Shown piece by piece: positions 9,693-18,995 of a stretch of DNA of 64,000 nucleotides. A program made the position numbers and the translations under genes. The notes under the pieces were generated by a model. The model saw only the letters and a list, made by a program, of their open reading frames with translations, was not told where the DNA came from and did no database searches. Position 1 is the stretch's first letter, and each line of letters begins with the position of its first letter. The stretch spans positions 36,171 through 100,170 of the forward strand of contig JALVWQ010000047.1 in assembly GCA_027034975.1 (NCBI GenBank), in the 5' to 3' direction. The DNA is from Campylobacteraceae bacterium (GTDB taxonomy: Bacteria > Campylobacterota > Campylobacteria > Campylobacterales > Sulfurovaceae).

Positions 9693-10265
9693 ATGAAACA
9701 CCTTATCTCTTTCATTATTAATATTAGTAAAGTAGTAGCCGCCTTTGGCATTGCTGCAGGTGTTGCATTAGCATTTATAAATGTAATTGCAAGGTATATC
9801 TTTGAGAGCTCTTTAACATGGGCAGGTGAGCTTACGATCTACCTCTTTTTATGGAGCACCTTTTTTGGAGCAGTCTACTGTTTTAAGAAAGATGCTCATA
9901 TCGCTGTAGATGTTTTTTTAGAGAAAGCTCCTCCTAAATTTAAAAAGTTTTTAATACTGCTTACACTGTTTATCTCTACAATCTATGTAGCAGCTATTGC
10001 CTATTTTGGCTACCAATATGTACTGCTCTATATCGACCTTGGCGAAATATCAGTAGATCTTAATATCCCACTATGGATTCCATATGTTGTTGTGCCAATC
10101 TCTTTTGCCTTTAGTGCTATTGTGCTTCTTTATAAAATTATAGAGGTAATCAAAACACCTGCTGATGAGATTAAGATAAAGAGTGAAGCGGAGCAGACTT
10201 TAGAGGAGCTTGATAGCGAGGAACTGCTTAAAAAAGTGCATCAAAAAACAGGAGGTATGTTATGA
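9693..10265 (+). CDS. dctQ: TRAP transporter small permease (DctQ)
   Basis: Four-helix inner-membrane subunit that pairs with DctM. Helices are near residues 8-30, 43-62, 87-110 and 127-150. The family segment FINVIARYIFESSLTWAGE is present between helices 1 and 2. The tail is unusually charged (EQTLEELDSEELLKKV). The 190-residue length is normal for the family. Its TGA stop overlaps the dctM ATG (ATGA), so the two permease subunits are translationally coupled. Confidence 0.93.
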   Translation: MKHLISFIINISKVVAAFGIAAGVALAFINVIARYIFESSLTWAGELTIYLFLWSTFFGAVYCFKKDAHIAVDVFLEKAPPKFKKFLILLTLFISTIYVAAIAYFGYQYVLLYIDLGEISVDLNIPLWIPYVVVPISFAFSAIVLLYKIIEVIKTPADEIKIKSEAEQTLEELDSEELLKKVHQKTGGML

Positions 10266-11548
10266 GTATTGCTCTTCTCTTTGGGCTCTTTTTTGGGCTA
10301 CTGATTATTGGTGCACCTATCGCAATTGCTCTAGGAGCTTCTACCTTTATAACTCTAGTTACCATGACCTCCACAAGCCCACTAGAGATTGCTGGTATGA
10401 TTTTTGAAAAGATCGATAGTTACTCACTTATGGCAATTCCTATGTTTATTTTGGCTGGGAATCTTCTCTCTAAAGGGAGCTCGGCTCAACGAATCATCGA
10501 TTTTGCAAAAAGTTTAGTGGGGCATCTTCCCGGCGGCTTGCCTATGGCAGCAATCTTTGCAAGTATTATCTTTGCGGCTGTAAGCGGAAGCTCTCCTGCA
10601 ACAGTTGTAGCAATTGGCTCTATTATGTTTGGAGCAATCGAACAAGCTGGTTACCCAAAACGCTACGCCATCGGTACCGTTGCAACGGCCGGAAGTCTTG
10701 GAATTTTAATACCACCATCTATTGTGCTAATAGTTTATGGTGTAACTGCCGAAGTGAGTATTGGTAAACTCTTTATGGCTGGGGTGATCCCAGGTATAAT
10801 AATAGGCTTAATGATGATGGCAGTAACCTATATTGGTGCTGTAAGACTTGGATTTAAAAGAAGCAAGCCAGAGCCATGGAGTATCCGTTTCAAAAAAATG
10901 AAAGAGGCTTCCTGGGCACTCATGACAATAGTTATTGTTATTGGTGGTATCTATGGCGGTATTTTTACTCCTACCGAGGCTGCTGCAGTTGCTGCTGTGT
11001 GGGCTTTTTTTGTCTCTATGTTTATCTATCGCGATATTCACTGGAGTGATCTCTATGCAACATTTTTGGGTGCAGCTAAAACCTCAGCAATGATTATGTT
11101 TATTATCGCAAATGCAATGATCTTTGCACACTTCTTAACACTCGAAAATGTACCCCATATGATAACGCAGCTTCTTATCGATGCCCATGTTGGACCTATT
11201 CTCTTTTTAGTTTTTGTCAATATTCTCCTCTTCTTTGCAGGTGATTTTATGGAACCTAGTGCGATTATTATGATTATGGTGCCACTTTTACTCCCAGTTG
11301 CAAAGGCACTTGGAATCGATCCGATCCACTTTGGTATTATAGTTACAATAAACATGGAGCTTGGGATGATCACCCCACCTGTAGGGCTAAACCTCTTTGT
11401 AACGAGTGGAATTACAGGGGTGAGTCTTAAGGATGTAATAGTCTATGCATGGCCATGGGCGAGTATGATTTTGCTAGGGCTTCTTATTGTTACCTATATT
11501 CCAGAGATCTCTTTATGGTTACCACATCTCATTTATGGGCAGAATTAA
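10262..11548 (+). CDS. dctM: TRAP transporter large permease (DctM)
   Basis: Main translocating subunit, driven by a sodium or proton gradient. It has 428 residues with about 12 hydrophobic segments. Family hallmarks include the SGSSPATVVAIGS loop, the TAGSLGILIPPSIVLIVYG segment, and the later repeat VTINMELGMITPPVGLN; the two PP-containing loops mark the inverted repeat of the fold. Its ATG overlaps the dctQ stop. The last four bases overlap the stop region of the convergent 52-residue gene on the other strand. Confidence 0.95.
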   Translation: MSIALLFGLFFGLLIIGAPIAIALGASTFITLVTMTSTSPLEIAGMIFEKIDSYSLMAIPMFILAGNLLSKGSSAQRIIDFAKSLVGHLPGGLPMAAIFASIIFAAVSGSSPATVVAIGSIMFGAIEQAGYPKRYAIGTVATAGSLGILIPPSIVLIVYGVTAEVSIGKLFMAGVIPGIIIGLMMMAVTYIGAVRLGFKRSKPEPWSIRFKKMKEASWALMTIVIVIGGIYGGIFTPTEAAAVAAVWAFFVSMFIYRDIHWSDLYATFLGAAKTSAMIMFIIANAMIFAHFLTLENVPHMITQLLIDAHVGPILFLVFVNILLFFAGDFMEPSAIIMIMVPLLLPVAKALGIDPIHFGIIVTINMELGMITPPVGLNLFVTSGITGVSLKDVIVYAWPWASMILLGLLIVTYIPEISLWLPHLIYGQN

Positions 11549-11703
11549 TTTATCTTAAAAATTAATATACCAACGAGAATAAGAAGCATAATAATTACAA
11601 AAACTTGTAGCCCACTCATGCGACTCGATGGTATATCTTCATCGCTACGAGAGAGTCCTGCGAGTCCAATTTTATCTAAATCACTTAAATCATCATGCTT
11701 CAT
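11545..11703 (-). CDS. Small membrane protein, 52 aa
   Basis: ATG at 11703 is preceded by AGGAG about six bases upstream. The product has a polar, acidic amino half (HDDLSDLDKIG) and a single strong transmembrane helix (FVIIMLLILVGILIF) ending in KIN. It is convergent with dctM and overlaps its stop by a few bases. I know no family for it. The good ribosome-binding site and clear topology make it a likely real small gene. Confidence 0.65.
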   Translation of the reverse strand: MKHDDLSDLDKIGLAGLSRSDEDIPSSRMSGLQVFVIIMLLILVGILIFKIN

Positions 11704-11793
11704 ATATACTCCTTTTGTATTTCTCTTATTATATAAGAAATAGTGTGAAAAATCAAATTATCTAAGGAGTTCTATTTTGTACCAATTCTTTTA

Positions 11794-11819
11794 CAAAATT
11801 GGGTTTAACCCAAATTTTG
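11794..11819. other. Near-perfect palindrome upstream of the 52-aa gene
   Basis: CAAAATTGGGTT and AACCCAAATTTTG pair with one bulged base. It lies about 90 bp upstream of the minus-strand small gene and 155 bp upstream of the plus-strand gene at 11975. It could be an operator or a structured transcript end; nothing further can be said. The rest of 11704-11974 shows only a small AGAGCT/AGCTCT hairpin at 11918-11932. Confidence 0.35.
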
Positions 11820-11974
11820 CATTAGAGATTAACAACCTTTTAGCAAATCATTTAGCTTAGGGCATTTACAAAAATCCATCAATTAACCTTTTAATCAAGA
11901 AAACTGTTTCTAGTAATAGAGCTTTAAGCTCTCTTTATTATAATCCTAACTTCATTTTAATATAAAGGTAAATT

Positions 11975-12367
11975 ATGAAACAAACAAACTTTCTTGATAA
12001 ATATCCTGTATGGACACTTGAGCTAGAAAAAAACGAGGTTGCTTTAAAAAGTATAAATGAGATTGTTAATTACTTTAAAGCTAAAATTGAAGATCACCCA
12101 ATTGCGACATTTATCGCCATTTTTGACCACTATGCACACACAAACTCTCTTGCAGATGGGGTTATTGCACCAGAGATTAAAGATGTTAAAAATGTTATCT
12201 TCTGCTTTGGAAAAGAGATTTCAAATACAAAAGTAGCTGCTGTTCGCCCACGAAGTATTGGTATATGCGAATTAGAAGATAGTTGGGTAATTGAATTCAT
12301 CGAAGCACCAAATGAGAAGCTTCACAAAGTTATGGAGCAGTGGTCAAAAGAGCTAAAAGTAAAATAA
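11975..12367 (+). CDS. Conserved Campylobacterota protein, DUF6858-like, 130 aa
   Basis: A small soluble protein with no signal peptide. It carries the segments DHPIATFIAIFDHYAHT, DVKNVIFCFGKEI and VRPRSIGICELED. From memory these match a Campylobacterota family that I believe is DUF6858, with no known function. It stands alone between hairpins at 11918-11932 and 12376-12400. A single conserved Cys lies in FCFGKE. The function is unknown. Confidence 0.75.
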   Translation: MKQTNFLDKYPVWTLELEKNEVALKSINEIVNYFKAKIEDHPIATFIAIFDHYAHTNSLADGVIAPEIKDVKNVIFCFGKEISNTKVAAVRPRSIGICELEDSWVIEFIEAPNEKLHKVMEQWSKELKVK

Positions 12368-12375
12368 TTTTATAA

Positions 12376-12400
12376 AGAAGAGTAATATTTTCACTCTTCT
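12376..12400 (+). terminator. Candidate terminator hairpin after the DUF6858-like gene
   Basis: A perfect 8-bp stem (AGAAGAGT / ACTCTTCT) with a 9-base AT-rich loop lies 8 bases after the stop codon. There is no strong T-run behind it, so termination is only likely. Confidence 0.45.
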
Positions 12401-12507
12401 CTCTGCCAATATCAATAATAGATACTCCTTAAACTTTCATTTTGCAATATTTCTTACAATTTCCATTCTTTGGTGTTAGACTTGTAAAAAAATATGAAGG
12501 AAATATA

Positions 12508-14592
12508 ATGAAAATTCTCTCTCTATTTGCTTTAGTAAGCATGCTCTTCTTTAGTGGATGTGATATTTTTGAAACGAAAGATACGAAAAGAGCTAAAGTT
12601 ACAAATTTCGAAGATAATATAACTTACAATAAGCAAGTCTCCCTTGATGATACAAATCTTACAGCCCCAATAGATGTAAAAGATGGACTTAGTTATCTAC
12701 AAATTCTTAAGAGCAATGATAGTAACTATTTTATGCTTGCTGGCACAAAAATAAAACTCAATATTGAGGCTATAAAATCTATAGATCAAAATGGCACTGA
12801 TAGATTTACTGTTAAGCTTTACGGAATCAATAGCGATAAGAGCGATTTTATTATGCTTTTGCAGGTTGCAATTAATGATAATAATAATTCCGATAGTAAC
12901 AATAGTGGAGAAGAGGATAACAACTCTTCTGATGACAATGATAGTGATATTGATAATAATAATGATAATAACAACAGTAATAGTGGAGGAATCGACAACA
13001 ACAATTCTGGAAGCGATAATAATAGTAGTGAAAACAACAATACCCCACCTCTAAGCGATGGTGATAACGATAATATACCTGATAATATAGAAGCTCTTCT
13101 TGGAATGGATAGCAACAACAGTGATGAAAATAGCAATGGGGTAATAGATGGCTTAGAAGGAGATCCATTCTTTAGCAAAGAGTGGTATATTCATGCTAAT
13201 GGCACACCTATGAACCCTAGTGAGATTGGTTCTATTGTAGGCAATGATCTTCATCTCTTAGATGTATATAAAAAATATATGGGCTATAATAATGGGAACC
13301 CAATTATACTCCAAATTGTCGATAGTGGTGTTGATATTAAACATGAAGATCTTAAGGCAAATATAGACATTAATCGCTCTCTTAATGGTGATAAACAAGG
13401 CGACCCAGTACCAGGAGGCTACTACCTCCCTCATGGAACAATGCTTGCAGGTATTGCCGCAGCACGAGGATTGAACAATATTGGAGTTCGTGGAGTTGCA
13501 CCTTTTGCAAAAATTGCTGGAAGCAACTGGCTAGTACAGCAGAGTTTAGATGGTTTAGATGCTGCTTGGTTAAGTGGTAATGGTGCAAATGAGATTGCCG
13601 TTACCAATAATAGTTGGGGAACCTATTATACAATCGATACCTTCTACGAAGAAATTATGGAGGAGGGAACCAAAACACTCCGTAATGGTAAAGGAAGAGT
13701 TTATATTTTTGCTAGTGGTAATGCAAGAGCAGATAATGCCGATGCTAATATTCAGTATGTTATTAATAACCGTTTTGCATTAGTTGTAAGTGCACTCGAT
13801 TACCAAAACAAATCACCTGAATACTCAACGCCTGGGGCAAATGTTTGGATTGCAGCTTATGGTGGTGCTTCTGATGTAAATAGTGGTCCTACAATTGCAA
13901 CCACTTATCTATCTGGCAAATCTGTAAATACATGGGATGAAGATAGCAAGAAAGATTATACATACGCAATGGCAGGAACAAGTGCAGCCGCACCAATGGT
14001 AACAGGAGCAGTAGCACTCCTTTTAGAAGCATGTCCAAATTTGGGATGGAGAGATGTAAAATATATCCTTGCAAAAACAGCTAAAAAAATCGATAGTGAA
14101 AATGATAGATGGATAACCAATACAGAGGGGTACCACTTCAATAGAAACTACGGTTTTGGATTAATTGATACAAAAAAAGCAATCGATATGTGCCAGAATG
14201 GATACAGTAACCTTCCAGCACAAAAGAGTATTGAAGCAACATTTAACGCATATATTAATTTAAATAGCACAACAAAAGTCGAGTTGGATGTACCTCACGA
14301 TATAAAAGCAGAATGGGTAGAGACAACTGTCGATATTGATACACAAAATGCAAGTGATATCGACATCTATCTCACCTCTCCTGGTGGTACAAAAGTACAA
14401 CTTATAAAGAGTGGCACAAAAGTAGATCAGTACCATATTCCAAATGGTGATTGGATGAATGGAGGGTTTAGATTCTCTACAGGTGCTTTCTTGGACGAAA
14501 CGACAGCTGGAAAGTGGACAGTTACTATAGAGAATAGTAAACAGATAAATGCACAACTCAAAAGTGTAAACATTAAAATATATGGATATTAG
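12508..14592 (+). CDS. Lipoprotein S8 (subtilisin-like) serine protease with P domain
   Basis: Start is ATG 12508 with GAAGGA upstream; 694 residues. The signal peptide ends in a lipobox (FFSGC, Cys18), so the enzyme is probably tethered to a membrane surface. A very Asn/Asp/Ser-rich linker spans about 124-214, ending in calcium-loop-like repeats (DGDNDNIPDNIEALLG). The catalytic triad is intact: Asp272 (IVDSGVD), His309 (HGTMLAG) and Ser492 (GTSAAAPM), with the oxyanion Asn near 367 (NNSWG). Residues about 585-694 form a proprotein-convertase P domain (IYLTSPGGTKV, TVTIENS). No recognisable inhibitory prodomain lies before the catalytic domain. The next gene, six bases away, looks like such a prodomain on its own. 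Confidence 0.93.
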   Translation: MKILSLFALVSMLFFSGCDIFETKDTKRAKVTNFEDNITYNKQVSLDDTNLTAPIDVKDGLSYLQILKSNDSNYFMLAGTKIKLNIEAIKSIDQNGTDRFTVKLYGINSDKSDFIMLLQVAINDNNNSDSNNSGEEDNNSSDDNDSDIDNNNDNNNSNSGGIDNNNSGSDNNSSENNNTPPLSDGDNDNIPDNIEALLGMDSNNSDENSNGVIDGLEGDPFFSKEWYIHANGTPMNPSEIGSIVGNDLHLLDVYKKYMGYNNGNPIILQIVDSGVDIKHEDLKANIDINRSLNGDKQGDPVPGGYYLPHGTMLAGIAAARGLNNIGVRGVAPFAKIAGSNWLVQQSLDGLDAAWLSGNGANEIAVTNNSWGTYYTIDTFYEEIMEEGTKTLRNGKGRVYIFASGNARADNADANIQYVINNRFALVVSALDYQNKSPEYSTPGANVWIAAYGGASDVNSGPTIATTYLSGKSVNTWDEDSKKDYTYAMAGTSAAAPMVTGAVALLLEACPNLGWRDVKYILAKTAKKIDSENDRWITNTEGYHFNRNYGFGLIDTKKAIDMCQNGYSNLPAQKSIEATFNAYINLNSTTKVELDVPHDIKAEWVETTVDIDTQNASDIDIYLTSPGGTKVQLIKSGTKVDQYHIPNGDWMNGGFRFSTGAFLDETTAGKWTVTIENSKQINAQLKSVNIKIYGY

Positions 14593-14601
14593 GAGTAAAT
14601 G

Positions 14602-14973
14602 ATGAAAAGAGTAATTGCAATAGCCCTACTTTTAGCAAGCTTTACAGAAGCTAAAGTAATCACAATAATCGATAATGGAGTAGAACGCAAAATATCTATA
14701 CCAACTGCTCCAGATGGAGTGAGTGCAAGAATGGTAGAAAAGAGACAAAAAAGTATTATAGTAGCATTTAAAAAAGGAGTTAATATGGATATAGCTGCAT
14801 TTAGTGCAAAATATAATATTATACTCCACAAAAAGCTCTCTATTGGTTACTATATCTTCCAAAATAGAAGCAGCCTCTCTGATATTGAACTTATTAGCAA
14901 AATCCAAAAAGAGAACCGAAACAGAATTAAAACTATTCGCCCAAACTGGGGATTTAATAACCGCCCACGCTAA
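14602..14973 (+). CDS. Small secreted protein resembling a free-standing subtilase propeptide
   Basis: ATG 14602 has AGGAG six bases upstream; ATG 14599 is the alternative. The signal peptide is VIAIALLLASFTEA. The mature part contains KSIIVAFKKGVNMDIAAF, then SIGYYIFQN, then KTIRPNWGF, the order seen in inhibitor-I9 or fervidolysin-type subtilase prodomains (edge strand, helix, strand, and a final P-containing strand). It follows the P-domain subtilase directly, in the same operon. I infer a role as folding chaperone or inhibitor of that enzyme acting in trans. Similarity is by pattern only. Confidence 0.6.
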   Translation: MKRVIAIALLLASFTEAKVITIIDNGVERKISIPTAPDGVSARMVEKRQKSIIVAFKKGVNMDIAAFSAKYNIILHKKLSIGYYIFQNRSSLSDIELISKIQKENRNRIKTIRPNWGFNNRPR

Positions 14974-14985
14974 AAGTACTATTTT

Positions 14986-15011
14986 AAGGGAAGAGGTAAC
15001 TCTTATCCCTT
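14986..15011 (+). terminator. Possible terminator hairpin after the subtilase operon
   Basis: AAGGGAAGAG pairs with CTCTTATCCCTT with a two-base bulge, 12 bases after the stop codon. There is no T-run, so confidence is low. Confidence 0.35.
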
Positions 15012-15127
15012 ATTGCTCCAAACTAAACCATTTATTATCCCTTACTCATCCGATTGTAAATTTTGGGTTAAATCATTTATGAGATTTTTTTTGTTATAGT
15101 TCTATATCTACAAGTAGAGGTCAAGAG

Positions 15128-16534
15128 ATGCAGCAAAACACTTTTTATATCGATAGATTTATCTCTGTTTTAGCTCTCTACTTTTTGCTACAGGTTATTA
15201 TAAGAATCTTTCTCTCCCCAAATATTGGACTTGACGAGGCCGAACAACTCCTACTTACACAAAACTTTGCTTGGGGCTATAATGCTCAACCTCCACTCTA
15301 TACTTGGATTCAAACACTCCTCTTTAAGATTTTTGGTTCTAGTATCTTTGCTTTGGCACTCTTAAAAAATATACTCCTCTTTCTAACATACTTTTTCTAT
15401 TTTAAGAGTGCACAACTAATAAGCCAAAATAGTACTATTGCCTCCATTGCAACAGCTTCTCTCTTTTTAATTCCACAAATCTCTTGGGAGTCTCAACGAG
15501 CCCTTACCCACTCTGTACTTCTTACAACAATAGCTTCGATCACTCTTTACTATCTTCTCTATCTTAAATATAGAGTTAAGAACTTCCACTACTCTCACTA
15601 TCTTATACTTGGAGTGCTTTTTCTATTCGGATTTTTAGCAAAATATAGTTTTCTCATCTTCATACTTTCAATTGTAGCTGCCTCTATACTTGACAAGAAG
15701 CTACAAGGATTTTTTCTCAATAAACGAATAGCTTTAACCATTATTCTGTTTACTCTTTTATCTTTACCTCATATACTCTGGGTAGTAGAACATATCTCTT
15801 TGGTTACTGCACCAACAATTCATAAACTTCAACCAATAAAGGACAACTATCTTCAAGGAGTTCTCCAATTTTTTATTGCTCTCATAGAGTTTTTACTGCT
15901 TATGATTATACCTCTCATCCTTTTTTGGAAAACATTTACTATCCCAAGCAATAACTTTTTACGAACTTTTCTCATAAGTGCTACAATAGTTTTACTACTC
16001 TTTGTTCTTATATCACAAGCGAGCAACTTTAAAGATCGTTGGCTACAGCCCTACTTTTTTCTTGTACCACTCTTTCTAGCTACTAAAGTTGAGAGTAGTA
16101 AACTCACAAATAAAACTATCCGACTCTTCTTTACTATTATCTACTCTCTCATGTTATTTGTTGTAATTGCCACAATTATTCGCGTCTATTTTCCAGATAT
16201 ACTTAAGCATCCCCCACGATTAAACTATCCATTTGCTCAAATCTCTAACGAGATAAAAAAGGCAGGTTTTCATAAAGGTTTTATTATAGCTGAGAATAAA
16301 GTTATAGGTGGCAATATGAAGATCAATTTCCCACAATCTACAGTTTCTGCAGATGGGTTTAAACAACCTTTTAAAAAGGAGCAGCAGATCTTAATCGTTT
16401 GGCACAAGAGTTTCCCTCCACAAGCAAAGAGATTCCAAAAACTCATAAATATCAAAAGGGATATTACCCTCCCTTTCAGATACTCTAAAAAAGCCTTTTT
16501 TACCTTACATATTGCAATTGTTAACAATCTTTAA
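15128..16534 (+). CDS. GT39/PMT-like glycosyltransferase, membrane
   Basis: A 468-residue polytopic membrane protein with about 10-12 hydrophobic segments and a soluble carboxy-terminal domain from about residue 370. The first loop carries LDEAEQLLLTQ and then YNAQPPLYTW, the acidic residue and Gln-Pro-Pro features of ArnT/PMT-type enzymes. These transfer a sugar from a polyprenyl phosphate to lipid A, protein or a glycan on the outer face of the inner membrane. The acceptor is unknown. It is the first gene of the surface-polysaccharide block and lies 31 bp before the MBOAT gene. Confidence 0.82.
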   Translation: MQQNTFYIDRFISVLALYFLLQVIIRIFLSPNIGLDEAEQLLLTQNFAWGYNAQPPLYTWIQTLLFKIFGSSIFALALLKNILLFLTYFFYFKSAQLISQNSTIASIATASLFLIPQISWESQRALTHSVLLTTIASITLYYLLYLKYRVKNFHYSHYLILGVLFLFGFLAKYSFLIFILSIVAASILDKKLQGFFLNKRIALTIILFTLLSLPHILWVVEHISLVTAPTIHKLQPIKDNYLQGVLQFFIALIEFLLLMIIPLILFWKTFTIPSNNFLRTFLISATIVLLLFVLISQASNFKDRWLQPYFFLVPLFLATKVESSKLTNKTIRLFFTIIYSLMLFVVIATIIRVYFPDILKHPPRLNYPFAQISNEIKKAGFHKGFIIAENKVIGGNMKINFPQSTVSADGFKQPFKKEQQILIVWHKSFPPQAKRFQKLINIKRDITLPFRYSKKAFFTLHIAIVNNL

Positions 16535-16565
16535 GATATAATTTTTTAAAAAAATAGGATAGAGA

Positions 16566-18017
16566 TTGCTATTTAACTCATACGAATTTATCTTCCTCTT
16601 TTTACCAATAGTCTATTTTGTCTATTTCTACCTCAATAAGAAACACTTAACTGAGGCAAGCAAAGCCTTTTTGGTCTTTGCTTCGCTCTTTTTCTACTCT
16701 TGGTGGAATATAAAATATCTGCCACTCATCTTAATATCGATGATCTTTAACTATAGCTTAGGTAGAGAGTTGGCTCATCCAAAAAAGATGAAAAGTCTCT
16801 CTAAAAAGAAGCTTCTTTGGGTTGGTGTTGCCTTTAACTTAGGGCTCCTTGGCTACTTTAAGTATATGGACTTCTTTATTGCAAATATCAACCGATTTAC
16901 GGGAAGTGAATTTAAGCTCCTCCACCTTGCACTCCCACTTGCAATTAGCTTCTATACATTCCAACAAATCGCCTATCTTGTCGATAGTTACCGTAGTGAG
17001 ACAAAAGAGTATGACTTCTTAAACTATGCTGTCTTTGTTACCTTCTTCCCACAGCTCATTGCAGGACCAATTGTGCACCACAAAGAGATGATGCCACAAT
17101 TTGCAAAGATAAAAAATAAAGTTGTCAACTTAGAGAATGTTGCCGCTGGTCTTTTTATCTTCTTTATGGGGCTTTTTAAAAAGGTTGTCATTGCCGATAC
17201 CTTTGCAGAGTGGGCAACACAAGGGTTTGATCTTGCTAAAGAGCTCAATATGCTAGAAGCCTGGAGTGCTTCGCTGAGCTATACTTTCCAACTCTATTTC
17301 GACTTTAGCGGCTATACCGATATGGCAATAGGTTTAGCACTTCTTTTTAATATCAAGCTACCAACAAACTTTCTCTCGCCATATAAGGCTACCTCTATAC
17401 AAGACTTCTGGCGTCGCTGGCATATTACTCTCTCACACTTTCTTAGAGACTATATCTATATTCCGCTTGGGGGCAATAGAAAGGGAGAGGCAAGAACCTA
17501 TCTGAACCTCTTTATCACCTTTTTACTTGGTGGCTTATGGCATGGTGCTGGCTGGACATTTATCTTTTGGGGTGCACTGCATGGTGCAGCTTTGGTTATC
17601 CATCGAGCTTGGCAGAAGCTAAAGATAAAGCTTCCTGTGATTTTGGCATGGTTTATTACCTTTAACTTTATCAATATCGCATGGGTCTTCTTTCGAGCCA
17701 AAAGCTTCGATGATGCCCTAAAGGTTCTCAAAGGGATGTTTAGTGGCAATTTAATTTTGCCTCAATCTTTGAGTGATCTCCTCTCTTTGCTTAGAGGTTC
17801 GCTCCACTTTGGGGAGTGGTCAAAACTCTATGCAAACGAGAGTTATATGGGGCTTTGGCTTCTTATCGCCTTTTTTGTTGTAGTAGCAATGCCTAACTCT
17901 ATGGAGTGGAAAGATCGCTTTAAGACAAACTTTTTCTATCTTCTTTTAACACTCTTTTTTGCACTCTCTCTCTTTATGCTCTACAAGAAGAGTGAATTTC
18001 TCTACTTTAACTTCTAA
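16566..18017 (+). CDS. MBOAT family O-acyltransferase (AlgI/DltB-like)
   Basis: Membrane-bound O-acyltransferase of 483 residues that passes acetyl or acyl groups across the inner membrane for modification of an exported glycan. The start is TTG 16566, giving the family-typical MLFNSYEFIFLF; AGGATAGAGA lies upstream and no ATG fits. Signatures include FWRRWHITLSHFLRDYIYIP and GLWHGAGWTFIFWGALHG with the catalytic His. It stands 12 bp before an SGNH-type gene. The MBOAT/SGNH pair is the usual two-part arrangement, as in alginate AlgI/AlgJ or DltB/DltD. Confidence 0.93.
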   Translation: MLFNSYEFIFLFLPIVYFVYFYLNKKHLTEASKAFLVFASLFFYSWWNIKYLPLILISMIFNYSLGRELAHPKKMKSLSKKKLLWVGVAFNLGLLGYFKYMDFFIANINRFTGSEFKLLHLALPLAISFYTFQQIAYLVDSYRSETKEYDFLNYAVFVTFFPQLIAGPIVHHKEMMPQFAKIKNKVVNLENVAAGLFIFFMGLFKKVVIADTFAEWATQGFDLAKELNMLEAWSASLSYTFQLYFDFSGYTDMAIGLALLFNIKLPTNFLSPYKATSIQDFWRRWHITLSHFLRDYIYIPLGGNRKGEARTYLNLFITFLLGGLWHGAGWTFIFWGALHGAALVIHRAWQKLKIKLPVILAWFITFNFINIAWVFFRAKSFDDALKVLKGMFSGNLILPQSLSDLLSLLRGSLHFGEWSKLYANESYMGLWLLIAFFVVVAMPNSMEWKDRFKTNFFYLLLTLFFALSLFMLYKKSEFLYFNF

Positions 18018-18029
18018 AAGGATTCATGT

Positions 18030-18995
18030 ATGCTCAAAACAAAAACCTATCTCAAAATCCTTTTTGGAACACTTGCTCTGCTTTTTGCTTTGGCAATTGG
18101 ATATGCCTATTATTTTATTGAACACTATCCACCACCATTTACAAATAGAATATCGCTCGATGCAAAACTAAAGTATATACGAAACAAGATAGATGTCAAT
18201 AAGGTTGACACCTTTATTGTAGGCTCATCTATCGGACTAAACAATGTTATCGGCTCAATTCTCGAAAAAGAGTCAAAAGTTGTCAATCATGCTGTCAACC
18301 TCTCTGTTTACGAAGCGACAACACTTGAAGCTGAACAGCTAATAAAACTTACTAAAACATTTCCAAACTTAAAACGAATCATCTACTCTGCACAATACTC
18401 TGATCTTCCGCACCCATGGAGATATGAGAATTTTGATGCAAAGACCTATATTGGATTTATGAACCACACACTCTCATGGTGGCGGCTCTTGAAATTTTAC
18501 TTTAAAGCGTGTAATAATCTCCTCTTCTGCTACGAACGAAGCCAAAAGTGGAAGAGGGAGCATATGCAGCCAGATAAGTTTACCTCTCTCCTCTTTGATC
18601 ACACCTGTAGTGTGCCACTAAAGATCTATAAACAAAGAGGGGTAGGAGGAAGATGGTATCTCCCACACCCTCCAATAATGCATGGTGAATCTTTTAGAGC
18701 AATTGCACGAATGGCAAAAGAGGCACAAAAAAGAGGTATGCACTTCTATGTAGCCCACCAACCCTATCGTCCAGAGCTCTACAAAAAACATAAATCAGTA
18801 CGAGATGGTGTCGCCTACTTTGATGAAAAAGTAACTAAAGCTATAAGTGAGTATAATGGCACACTGATAAAATTACAAAATTTACCACTAAACAATAGCC
18901 ACTTTGCAGACAGAACACACCTAAACGATAGAGGAAGTGCAATAGGCACAAAAGCAATCGCTCAAGCTATTGATACCACAGAGAAGGAGAAGTAG
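18030..18995 (+). CDS. SGNH-type periplasmic partner of the MBOAT acyltransferase
   Basis: A 321-residue protein with an amino-terminal membrane anchor (ILFGTLALLFALAIGYAYYF) and a periplasmic domain. FIVGSSIGLNNV supplies the block-I serine of SGNH hydrolases, and DRTHLNDRGSAIGT supplies the DxxH pair near the carboxy end. It probably takes the acyl group from the MBOAT partner and transfers it to the polysaccharide, as DltD and AlgJ/AlgX do. The stop TAG abuts the rmlC ATG directly, so all these genes are one transcript. Confidence 0.75.
   Translation: MLKTKTYLKILFGTLALLFALAIGYAYYFIEHYPPPFTNRISLDAKLKYIRNKIDVNKVDTFIVGSSIGLNNVIGSILEKESKVVNHAVNLSVYEATTLEAEQLIKLTKTFPNLKRIIYSAQYSDLPHPWRYENFDAKTYIGFMNHTLSWWRLLKFYFKACNNLLFCYERSQKWKREHMQPDKFTSLLFDHTCSVPLKIYKQRGVGGRWYLPHPPIMHGESFRAIARMAKEAQKRGMHFYVAHQPYRPELYKKHKSVRDGVAYFDEKVTKAISEYNGTLIKLQNLPLNNSHFADRTHLNDRGSAIGTKAIAQAIDTTEKEK

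Noticed and set aside
12819-13178. Antisense Leu/Ser-rich reading frames
   Set aside because: They are mirror images of the AAT/AGT-rich Asn/Ser linker of the subtilase and have no ribosome site.
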